This document shows, piece after piece, positions 1-6,960 of a DNA stretch of 15,906 bases (positions within the stretch are counted from its first letter, which is position 1; every line of letters begins with the position of its first letter). The DNA comes from Amoeboradix gromovi. Taxonomy: Eukaryota; Sanchytriomycota; Sanchytriomycetes; Sanchytriales; Sanchytriaceae. The position numbers and the translations under genes were made by a program. The stretch spans positions 1 through 15,906 of the forward strand of contig JADGIF010000172.1 of the NCBI GenBank assembly GCA_018985225.1. The letters run 5' to 3'. The notes beneath the pieces are model-generated. The model was not told the origin of the DNA. It searched no databases and saw only the letters and a program-made list of their open reading frames with translations.

Positions 1-844
1 ATTCAGGATGACATCCATTGGTTCCATTTCACATATTGAAAAATGTAGAAAATTCATGCAATTGTATAAAAGTATACACAGATTCTCGATAAATGAAAGC
101 TGTCTTTGATTTTCTCATTGCAAAGTTCAGAATATCTAATGAATACTTGGGCTACCATAGGGATGATGGCAGCTATAAGAGCATTTAAAGACCTCATATA
201 GGTTCAATCTTAAGCGAGAGTACCAGCAGCGATGCAGTCTTGGACCGATATGAAACGGGTTATAACAATCTGGAGGTCATAGATAGTCTACTGAGAGATT
301 ATGAGAGGCCCGACTGGAAAAGAAGAGAGGTTGGCGGCAAGCGCTTTTCTCATAGAGCACAATTGATGAAATTTGAGACCACTGTTCTTTAGTCAAAGAT
401 ATCAAAAAATAAATAATTCTTCAAGCAATTACCTAATGTTGTCCTGTTATTATTTACACTTTATAATGGAACCAACTTCGGATATCGCATAGTTTGAACT
501 TCAGGGGATGTACCTTATACTCATTGTGCGAAAAGAACTCGAACTTTATCAGGATTGCCACAGACTAGCATGTTCCTCCATTGAGTGCTTTAAAGCAACC
601 ATCAATCGCGAAAAAATGTACATTCGAGAAGATTAAAAAAGCTTTAATTGCGGTCATGCAGAACATGTAGAGATTATCCCAGTCAAAATATGGTTAAGCA
701 AGATCTAAAATAGTTGCCTGCACTTGAGAAATGTGAACTCTGATTTATTTCAGATTTTTCGTTTAACTTCAGCGAGACATTTTTACTTAGGAGGGCTAAC
801 CCTTTAGGAACATTTGTTTTAAAAACTATCTCTAATTTTGTAGA
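1..844. other. Intergenic stretch without a supported gene
   Basis: I find no gene here that I can support. An open frame without an early ATG runs on the plus strand at about 189-392 and its translation is charged and protein-like, but it is short. Another plus-strand frame at 466-708 is interrupted by TAG at 490 and by a TAA near 631. At this base composition several open frames of 60-80 codons are expected by chance in a window of this size, so neither is called. No tRNA, rRNA or clear transposon end was seen. The part nearest 859 must hold the promoter of the phosphatase gene, but no recognisable promoter element stands out. Confidence 0.5.
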
Positions 845-901
845 ATGTCTCCCAAACAATGTTGGAGTCAAGTTCCGCAGCAAACAAAGCCAAAGAGTTA
901 G
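845..901 (+). promoter_or_regulatory. Upstream ATG and 18-codon uORF overlapping the phosphatase start
   Basis: An ATG lies 14 nt before the chosen start of the phosphatase, out of frame with it. It opens an 18-codon reading frame that ends at TAG 899-901, inside the phosphatase coding region. If the transcript begins upstream of 845, scanning ribosomes would meet this ATG first, which could damp translation. If transcription starts between 848 and 858, the uORF is meaningless. The sequence cannot decide this. Confidence 0.25.
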
Positions 902-2336
902 GCAATCAGTACTTCAAAGAAAAACATTATGAAAAGGCTATCAACTCTTACACTGATGCTATACAATATGAAGAGAAGCCTGTTTATTATAACAATCGTG
1001 CATTTGCCAATTACCATCTGGAGTACTATGGTCAAGCTATTAGTGATGCCAATAGTGCAATTCTTTTGGATGATAAATTCTACAAGGCTTATTATCGTCG
1101 TGGTTGTGCCTATGTGCAATTGTTAAAATATTCAGAGGCTTTAAAAGACTTTAAAATTGTTTTTGCAAACACTAAAGATCCCAATGCTCATAAGCATTTA
1201 GTTGCGTGTGACAAAGTCATCAAACAGCGAAAATTTGAAGATGCTATTCACGTTGAAGAGAAACACGTTTTTGATAACGAGGATTGGAAAGAAATGACTG
1301 TTTCAAGTGACTACGATGGACCTTCTGTTGATTCTGAATACTCTCTCGAGTTTGCAAAGCAATGCGGTAATTTTATGAAATCTAGTCTTCTTCCAGGCAA
1401 GTTAATTTTACGCATTTTATTCAACTGCTATCATCATTTTAAGTCTTTGGAGTCCATTGTAGATGTCAAGGTACCTGAAAACGGCTTATTGACCATATGT
1501 GGTGACACACATGGCCAGTACTTTGATGTTTTGAATATTTTCGATAAATATGGCTGGCCCTCCTCTAGCCATTCATATCTGTTTAATGGTGACTTTGTAG
1601 ATCGTGGTAGCTGGTCCATTGAAGTCATTGTGCTTCTGCTATTGTTAAAGTCTGCCTTACCGGATTGCATTTACCTAACAAGGGGTAATCACGAGACCAA
1701 TGGTATTTTAAAATTAACATAGACATGAACAAGGCCTATGGGTTTGAAGGCGAATGCAAAGCGAAATATTCCTCGTCGCTTTTTCAATACTTCGCCGAGT
1801 TATTCAATACCATGCCATTAGGATACGTAATTGAGAATAAAGTGTTCGTTTGTCATGGTGGATTATGCAGCAGCACTCCAACTATTGCAGAGCTTAAGCA
1901 AATAAATAGATTTAGCCAGCCTCGGCCAGATAGTTTGTTCAGCCAGTTGTTGTGGAGTGATCCTTCTGAAAAATCTGGAATAAACCCTTCTAAAAGAGGT
2001 GCTGGGATATCTTTTGGTCCAGATATTACCAGCGACTTTTGCAGCAAGAATAACCTGGAACTAGTAGTTAGGTCGCATGAAGTGAAAGAAGAAGGATACG
2101 AGATTACTCATGACAAGAAACTAATTACGGTGTTTAGTGCTCCAAATTACGTAGACCAAATGGGAAACAAAGGAGCAATAGTACAGTTGTCATTTAGCAA
2201 AACCCCAAATACTACTCCTGTAAGTGATTTAGGCATAGTTGGAGGGATGAACGTCTGGATTGAACAGTTTGTAGCCGTACCTCACCCGAATATTAGACCA
2301 ATGGCTTACGCAAGCAACTTGAGTCAGATGCAATAA
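859..2336 (+). CDS. PPP5C: Serine/threonine protein phosphatase 5 (TPR-PPP fusion), two exons
   Basis: This is a PP5/Ppt1-type phosphatase, a metallophosphatase that removes phosphate from Ser/Thr and docks on Hsp90 through its TPR domain. Exons are 859-1702 and 1723-2336, giving 485 residues (human PP5 has 499). About three TPR repeats fill residues 6-115. A linker follows, then the PPP catalytic domain from about 180. The metal-binding and catalytic motifs are all present: GDTHG at 215-219, GDFVDRG at 244-250, GNHE at 276-279, HGG at 326-328 and RSHEV from 398. The C-terminal stretch AVPHPNIRPMAYA matches the family end. The 20-nt intron interrupts GNHET-N-DMN. Without splicing, translation would stop at TAG 1720-1722 and lose half of the catalytic domain; splicing restores the conserved NHETxxMNxxYGFEGE run. 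A short insertion (SKTPNTTPVSDLGIVGG) before the final strand is unusual. Identification is secure; the start is the first in-frame ATG. Confidence 0.95.
1703..1722 (+). other. 20-nt spliceosomal micro-intron in the PP5-like gene
   Basis: The intron reads GTATTTTAAAATTAACATAG. It has GT-AG borders and a TTAAC box whose A is a plausible branch point only a few bases from the acceptor. It splits codon 282 in phase 1 (G|AC, Asp). The length is not a multiple of three, and the unspliced frame ends at the TAG formed by the acceptor. Joining the exons gives ETNDMNKAYGFEGE, the PP5 family sequence with no gap or extra residue. Confidence 0.9.
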
Positions 2337-2337
2337 A
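2332..2337 (+). terminator. AATAAA poly(A) signal containing the stop codon of the PP5-like gene
   Basis: The hexamer AATAAA occupies 2332-2337 and the stop TAA is its bases 3-5. The same arrangement recurs at three other genes of the window, which argues that it is the working 3'-end signal. Confidence 0.6.
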
Positions 2338-2692
2338 TATAAACATATACATAAAATCTCTTATCAAAAGTCCTGGTTTAGAAAGAATTTGAAAAGTTTC
2401 AGAGAGAACCAAGAAGGCTTATTGTTCACTCTCCCAATGCCCTGAGACAGGAGTGGATAAGGATGAATACAACTATAGGTTTCTTATTGTCATGTTGTCG
2501 CTATACGCTACATTTACAAACTAGTTTCTTAGTGCATTTTATGCGGTTAGAAAAGTCTAGTCTTAAGGGAGAGTATGTTGGAGCAATAGAGCTCACACCA
2601 TTACAATAAATATCTTGTTTGATTAATATCGCAAGCTTCCAATTGAGCATTTCAATTTAAAAGGGGCTTCTGGGGTTTTTATTGAAACTTTA
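2338..2692 (+). other. Intergenic spacer between PP5-like and SANT genes
   Basis: No open frame, RNA gene or repeat is convincing here. A short string at about 2364-2375 (AAAAGTCCTGG) resembles the reverse complement of the conserved transposon tail seen elsewhere in the window, but it is too short to call. The last part must contain the promoter of the next gene; a T-rich run lies just before its ATG. Confidence 0.4.
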
Positions 2693-3535
2693 ATGAACTT
2701 CTTTAATAGTATTGGTGGTCTGTTTAATGCAGCAAAGAATTCTGTGATATCCACTGGTAAAGAAGATTTATCTTCTGACGAAATACGCGAGGATATGATA
2801 CATTTTATTGGTGAAATAGAAGAACCAATTGGAACTGACAGGCTAGCAGCAAACCGAATGTTGAGAATACGAAGACGTGGAAACGATCCAAGTATCAACG
2901 ATAAGACAAAGATGCTAAATCATCTTACAGATATTCCAAACATGGATCAATCTGAAAATCTTGCCCATGGATACAATGCTGATTCCTCTAGTACATCTAG
3001 TGTTGACCATCCAGAAGAGAGTAGCTCACAGATAGCGGAAGAAATAGTCAAGGCTAGTACTGATACAGAGGGACAAACAAGTATTTCACCTAGAAGGAGA
3101 AACGTTGATGATGCTAGATTTAACAGTTATGGAAGAAACTACAAGCATTTCAAAACTATAGATCATTCTGGGGGTGCACACAGAGATAATAGGGGTAATT
3201 TGAATATTTCTATAAAGCCCGTTGGTCTAAATAAGGGCGAAATTCATTTAAATGACGTTGTGCCTGCTGAGGTCATGTATAACGACGATAAACCTGAGGA
3301 CTGGAAACCTGTTTTTACAGATCAGTATGACAAGTACATTGAGCAAGGACTGCGCGTTTATGGGTCATCATGGAAGATGATATGGAGAGGCTACAGAGTA
3401 TTTGCAATTTTCACTTCGGATCAAGTTAAATCAAGAGGCAGAGTTTTAAAAAAGAGAATGATCAGAGAAAATTTAATTAGGCAAGAGAGAGGAGAACCCA
3501 TTGAACCACTGGGAATTTTTGAGAATTTGAAATAA
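2693..3535 (+). CDS. Protein with a C-terminal Myb/SANT-like domain
   Basis: A 280-residue intact protein. The C-terminal part, about residues 204-256, has the look of a Myb/SANT-type helix-turn-helix: Trp-204 and FTDQYDKYIEQGLRVYG as helix 1, SSWKMIWRGY as helix 2 with its tryptophans, and SDQVKSRGRVLKKRM as a basic third helix. Such domains bind DNA or histone tails, so a nuclear role in transcription, chromatin or telomere binding is inferred. The rest is low-complexity and hydrophilic, with an Asp/Glu/Ser-rich stretch (about 95-130) and a basic SPRRRN patch. The N-terminus (MNFFNSIGGLFNAAKN) is amphipathic and unexplained. I do not recognise a named family. The start is the first ATG after an upstream stop, and the end lies in an AATAAA signal. 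Existence of the gene is likely; the domain call is moderate and made by eye. Confidence 0.7.
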   Translation: MNFFNSIGGLFNAAKNSVISTGKEDLSSDEIREDMIHFIGEIEEPIGTDRLAANRMLRIRRRGNDPSINDKTKMLNHLTDIPNMDQSENLAHGYNADSSSTSSVDHPEESSSQIAEEIVKASTDTEGQTSISPRRRNVDDARFNSYGRNYKHFKTIDHSGGAHRDNRGNLNISIKPVGLNKGEIHLNDVVPAEVMYNDDKPEDWKPVFTDQYDKYIEQGLRVYGSSWKMIWRGYRVFAIFTSDQVKSRGRVLKKRMIRENLIRQERGEPIEPLGIFENLK

Positions 3536-3536
3536 A
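3531..3536 (+). terminator. AATAAA poly(A) signal containing the stop codon of the SANT gene
   Basis: AATAAA at 3531-3536 includes the TAA stop at 3533-3535, the same geometry as the preceding gene. Confidence 0.6.
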
Positions 3537-3789
3537 TGTTTATACTTTGCTTGATATCTAAATAAACTAATTTGGAATTGCTATGCTCTAAGTTTCGCTC
3601 ACTTTAAAACTCAATTGTGATTAAAAGATGACATACGGATAGCTCTTTAAGCTCAAGCGGAAGCTAAAATATGACAGGCAATTTCAAGGATGGAAGAATA
3701 GCGACTCATAATATAGATCAAGCTATTTCAATATGGCCTTTATACATTCTTGGACAGATATAACATAAAACATTTAAGTCATAGTATTT

Positions 3790-4384
3790 TAACAGCTCGA
3801 TTGTTATCTTGAATAAATCAATCATCGAGAATTTGTATTTCCATATAATTTCACGACTTCTCCAGATTTTTCTTATAGCTTAAACACTCGATATTCTTCC
3901 TTTTGGCAAATGGTAAATGGGAATAAATAGATGTAATTCTGAACATGTCAAATCTAAAGAAATAACTAACAGGTACAAAGACATATGATCTTATATTCTT
4001 GCCATCGTTTAATACCAGTCAAATGATAAGTAGATTGTTGAGCAAGGTCGCAAGAAATATGGCTACAATGTCCCATTACACATTCAAGGAACGCTTGAAG
4101 TTCAGGTGTAAACAAAGAGGAAAGACGATGGTTGAGTGTAATGAATCGTTTACTAGTCAGACATGTACAAGGTGTGGTACTCTAAAGAAAACCAACTTAG
4201 AAGCTTGCACCTGTACCAATTGTCATTTGAAGATAGAGATCATATGGCAGCAAGGAACATATAAATCCTTATTCAACCCCGCCACAGGGTAGTGGAAGCG
4301 TGAGCGGTCACTGTAGCGGAACATCTAGCATTAGTTTCTCTGTGGAAATTCTCGATTTCTCGGAGATCAGGACTTTTAACGAGA
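3790..4384 (+). mobile_element. Decayed Fanzor/TnpB-type element, copy A
   Basis: This block matches a second block at 12711-13280 in the same orientation. The shared parts are a 5' section (3790-3975, including CTTGAATAAATCA and CTTAAACACTCGATATTCTT), a zinc-ribbon coding section (about 4155-4260) and a conserved tail (4331-4384, TTTCTCTGTGGAAATTCTCG to GGACTTTTAACGAG). The encoded protein fragment is TnpB-like (separate entry). Two copies with shared ends and a transposon-associated nuclease identify a mobile family. The outer ends are not exactly defined: no target-site duplication or terminal inverted repeat was found, as expected for IS607/IS605-like elements that lack both. The copy is too short for a complete nuclease gene, so it is dead. 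Confidence 0.7.
3966..4292 (+). pseudogene. Fanzor/TnpB nuclease C-terminal fragment (RuvC-II and zinc ribbon)
   Basis: Fanzor proteins are eukaryotic relatives of TnpB, RNA-guided DNA nucleases carried by transposons. The frame opens after TAA 3963-3965 with no ATG at its head. It carries the family's C-terminal order: LPSFNTSQM, then HYTFKERLKFRCKQRGK, then the RuvC-II segment VECNESFTSQTC with its glutamate at 4143-4145, then a C-x2-C-x12-C-x2-C zinc ribbon (Cys codons at 4164, 4173, 4212 and 4221). Directly after the ribbon the frame is lost: compared with the copy at 13040-13273, four bases are missing near 4235, so the expected RuvC-III run DHMAARNI lies in another frame, followed by a second deletion. 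The first two thirds of the nuclease (RuvC-I and the guide-binding lobe) are not readable here. It is a relic, not an active gene. Confidence 0.75.
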
Positions 4385-4830
4385 AGACTATTTAAGACCA
4401 ATGCAATAAATTTCTTGGATAATATGTGCTGCATAAATAAGATTCTCTGAGTTACGAAATCACTTCATACTTGGTTAAGATAATAAAGACGATTGCCCAA
4501 CAATACTTACTTCAGGATGTTATGCTTCTAAATCGTATTAACGCTTTCATGTGAGGATGGAGAGTAAAAAGCATTGATTCTTAAATAAACTTGGATTACA
4601 TCAGTGTGTCTTAAATAGAGATCTACGTGTGTTGCAATCGCAAGACATAAAAAGCTTGTAGAAAAAGGCAAAAAACACTAATTAAAGATAATGTATGATG
4701 TTTTATCTGTTTTAAATAATTGCAAACGGCGAAATGTGGCAGCATCTGTACAGCTATCAATTTCTATTGAATAAACCACTTATCGTTATTACTTGATTTT
4801 TATTGCATCAGTAACTCTTTTCGCAGATAG
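4385..4830. other. Intergenic, nothing identified
   Basis: Strongly AT-rich sequence between transposon fragments. I see no open frame of note, no RNA gene and no obvious repeat. It may be older transposon debris, but I cannot show that. Confidence 0.4.
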
Positions 4831-4837
4831 GATAGAA

Positions 4838-4956
4838 ACTGTGTGCTGGCAAGTAGCACACGCCTGAACTGTAAGCATCGCTTTGCAATTCTGCCTCATA
4901 ATAGTGGAAACGTGAGCAACCGCTATAGCTAGACATGGAAGTTTGGATTAATCTGA
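4838..4956 (+). mobile_element. Small Fanzor-family fragment B
   Basis: The run at about 4879-4930 (ATTCTGCCTCATAATAGTGG then AAACGTGAGCAACCGCTATAG) aligns with the post-zinc-ribbon part of the other copies (ATCCCGCCTTACGGTAGTGC then AAGCGTGAGCAATCACTGTAA). It translates to ILPHNSGNVSNRYS against SIPPYGSASVSNHCNG. The similarity is lower than between copies A and E, so this is an older or different subfamily. It then runs into a palindromic region. Confidence 0.5.
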
Positions 4957-5289
4957 CTACTAGGGTAATTTGACCCCAGAACGGTATTTTTAACAAACGA
5001 ATTTACTTAAACTAAACAAAACTGCTCATCTTTTTGTATCAATTAAAAGGATGTATTTGTTCTGACAAATCTTCATTCTTTGTGTAAATTGTATTTGGTC
5101 AATATATTCGTAAATCTTCTGCAATTGAAACTTTGAAAATACAGACTTTCGCCCTTGACTGCAAGATACTTCAAAGGCAGCTTCAAATCAGTGTCTTTAT
5201 TAGTTAAATTAGTAGCGCGGATTAATCTGAACTCACCGATCTCAGACTGGGGTTGGGATTAGGACTAATCCAAACTTCCATGTATAGCT
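4927..5289. repeat. Inverted repeat, about 25-bp arms
   Basis: The arm at 4927-4951 (AGCTAGACATGGAAGTTTGG then ATTAA) is the near-perfect reverse complement of 5265-5289 (CTAATCCAAACTTCCATGTA then TAGCT), with about two mismatches by eye. In addition the 12-mer GGATTAATCTGA occurs directly repeated at 4945-4956 and 5219-5230. The second of these can pair with TAATCC at 5266-5271. The pattern suggests nested insertion or fold-back of transposon fragments. Confidence 0.65.
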
Positions 5290-5362
5290 GAAGCAGGCTG
5301 GATCTGTCCGCTTCTCTGTGGAAATCCTTGATTTTATCAAAAATCAGGACTTTTAGCGAGGA
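5289..5362 (+). mobile_element. Fanzor-family tail fragment C
   Basis: The segment TTCTCTGTGGAAATCCTTGA to AATCAGGACTTTTAGCGAGG matches the conserved tail of copies A and E. Its translation, GSVRFSVEILDFIKNQDF followed by TAG, parallels TSISFSVEILDFLGNQDF followed by TAA in copy E. It therefore appears to be the coding end of a Fanzor-like gene of a related subfamily. Upstream sequence is not homologous to copies A and E. Confidence 0.6.
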
Positions 5363-5555
5363 GCGTACATCACATTAAAAAGTTTCCAAAATATAGGAAA
5401 TTCACTGTGAAATAATCGGAGTATAAATTTTTTGAAAAGCAGTATTTTCAATGTTTAAATCCCTAAAATGTGTCGCTGCTTTAACACATAAAAAGTGATG
5501 ATTTCTTTTAAATCAACAATTTCCACGGAGAAGCGGACAGATCCAGCCTGCTTCA
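5289..5555. repeat. Inverted repeat, about 46-bp arms around a 174-bp spacer
   Basis: The arm at 5289-5335 starts TGAAGCAGGCTGGATCTGTC and runs through the Fanzor tail; its reverse complement lies at 5510-5555. Only a few mismatches are seen over about 46 bp. The two arms are two tail fragments of the same subfamily in opposite orientation. A transcript across this region could form a long hairpin. Confidence 0.75.
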
Positions 5556-5658
5556 ATGGAAGAGTAAGACGCCTACTTTGTGCAAGATTGAGTGCAGTTG
5601 CATACCCTTGCTGATTTGTTATGCTTCGACAAATTTGGCTGAGATTAACTGGAGGCAT
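5455..5658 (-). pseudogene. Fanzor-family tail fragment D, reverse orientation
   Basis: On the minus strand a frame with an ATG at 5658 reads MPPVNLSQICRSITN, continues through SRRLTLPLKQ and AGSVRFSVEIVDLKE, and ends after 67 codons. The SVRFSVEI segment is the reverse-oriented twin of fragment C and of SISFSVEI in copy E. The upstream 35 residues are therefore probably a further piece of the same subfamily's C-terminal coding region. There is no zinc ribbon and no sign of a functional product. A chance frame of this length is possible; the tail homology is what supports the entry. Confidence 0.45.
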
Positions 5659-5801
5659 TTGTCATCTATGAGAAAGACTAAATATCCTATTGATTTTCTA
5701 GTAGAAGGTTGCAGTAGATAATACTGATATAGTCATAGAATTCACGCATCACGATTAATGATTTATCCACTTAAATTTGATAGCTGTAAATTTTGCTACA
5801 C

Positions 5802-6946
5802 ATGGGAATTAAGCAACTGTCCAAAGTTCTAGCGGAACATTGTCCTGACTGTATCACTATGCGACCTATCAAGTCCTTCTTCAGTCGCAAAATAGCTATC
5901 GATGCCAGCATGTGGATATATCAATTTTTGATTGCAGTCAGATCAAATGGAAGTAATATGCAGAGCACTGATGGAGAAACCACTTCTCATTTAATAGGAC
6001 TGTTTTATAGAACTATAAGAATGATTGAGAACGGAATAGAGCCAGTATATGTTTTTGATGGAACTCCTCCTGATTTAAAATCCGTTGAATTACATAAACG
6101 CAAGGCTATTAGAGCTAAAGCTCAAGACGATCTCAAAAAAGCTGAAGAAGCAGACAACATAGAAGATCAAGAAAAGTTTTCCAGAAGGTTAACTAAAGTC
6201 ACTCCCCAGCACAATGAAGAGTGCCAAAAGTTGTTGAAGTTTATGGGTGTTCCATTCATTGTGTCACCATGCGAGGCAGAAGCTCAATGTGCCGAGTTGG
6301 CTAAGAAGGGTAAGGTTTTTGCAGTCGCTAGCGAAGACGCAGATACTCTATGCTTTGCTGCCCCAATTTTGTTGCGCAACTTGCACACAGCCGAGGCAAA
6401 AAAGTTGGAAATCAAAGAAATCAATCTCGCTAAGATTCTAGAGGATATGAGACTAACTCAAGAGCAATTTGTAGATTTATGTATTTTGTTAGGCTGTGAT
6501 TATTTGAAGTCGATTAAAGGAGTTGGACCTAGCACCGCAGTTAGCCTTATTAAAGAATATGGCAGTTTAGAAGCCATAGTTCAAGCTAAAACGGAAAATT
6601 CGGGCAAAAAGGGATTAAAATTTGACTTCCCTGAAGAATGGGACTACAAGAGAGCCCAAGAGTTGTTTTTAAACCACGACGTGATATTAGCTGAAGAATG
6701 CGATTTCAAATGGACTGACCCTGATGAAGAGGAGTTAATTAAGTTTTTGGTGAATGAGAAGAGTTTCAGGTATATTGTTGGTAACTTAGCGAAGATCGTA
6801 TTAGAAATGGCATTGCTAAGATTATGAAAACTCGTGGAAAGGGCAAGCAAGTTAGACTAGACAATTTTTTCACATTGACGACTACTAAACGCAAAAGTTT
6901 AAATAGCGAAAACGACAAACCGAAGAAAAAAGCAAAAAAGTCATAA
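5802..6946 (+). CDS. FEN1: Flap endonuclease 1 (FEN1/Rad27), two exons
   Basis: FEN1 is the structure-specific 5' nuclease that removes flaps during Okazaki-fragment maturation and long-patch base excision repair, acting on DNA with PCNA. Exons 5802-6769 and 6790-6946 give 374 residues, the usual family length. The protein starts MGI as the mature family does; the frame is open a little further upstream but without an ATG. Visible motifs: IAIDASMWIY with Asp-34, YVFDGTPP, the CEAEAQCA glutamates, SEDADTLCF, LLGCDYLKSIKGVGP leading into the helix-2-turn-helix, and the PCNA-interacting box QVRLDNFF at 343-350. A Lys-rich tail (PKKKAKK) serves as a nuclear signal. The 20-nt intron splits Ser-323. 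Read without splicing, the frame runs to TGA 6825-6827 and loses the PCNA box and tail. The gene ends 9 nt from the end of the opposite gene. Confidence 0.97.
6770..6789 (+). other. 20-nt spliceosomal micro-intron in FEN1
   Basis: The intron reads GTATATTGTTGGTAACTTAG. It has the same length as the PP5 intron and the same design: GTAT donor, TAAC box, TAG acceptor. It splits codon 323 in phase 2 (AG|C, Ser). Splicing yields NEKSFSEDRIRNGIAKIMKT, which follows the FEN1 family across the junction. The unspliced translation in this stretch is unrelated to FEN1, while the correct frame resumes immediately after the acceptor. Confidence 0.93.
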
Positions 6947-6960
6947 TAAACGAATTTATT
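6945..6960. terminator. Back-to-back poly(A) signals of convergent genes
   Basis: AATAAA on the plus strand (6945-6950) and AATAAA on the minus strand (6955-6960) are separated by CGAA. The plus hexamer begins inside the FEN1 stop codon (TAATAA at 6944-6949). The minus hexamer contains the stop of the opposite gene (6956-6958). Cleavage downstream of either signal would give mRNAs that overlap antisense. Confidence 0.6.

Noticed and set aside
201-215. GGTTCAATC as a tRNA T-loop
   Set aside because: No matching stem, anticodon arm or acceptor stem can be folded around it.
189-392. Protein-like open frame on the plus strand, 63 codons from the first coherent residue to TAG
   Set aside because: It has no ATG near its head, no recognised motif, and its length is within what chance gives at this base composition.
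466-708. 80-codon plus-strand frame starting with ATG and holding two stops
   Set aside because: The stops are not removed by any GT-AG segment of micro-intron size, and the translation resembles nothing known.
2221-2260. Second micro-intron in the PP5-like gene beginning GTAAGTGATTTAG
   Set aside because: The 13- or 19-nt options either are too short or put a stop codon directly after the junction; the insertion is better read as coding.
2364-2375. AAAAGTCCTGG as a reverse-oriented transposon tail
   Set aside because: Only about 11 bases match the tail; the surrounding sequence does not.
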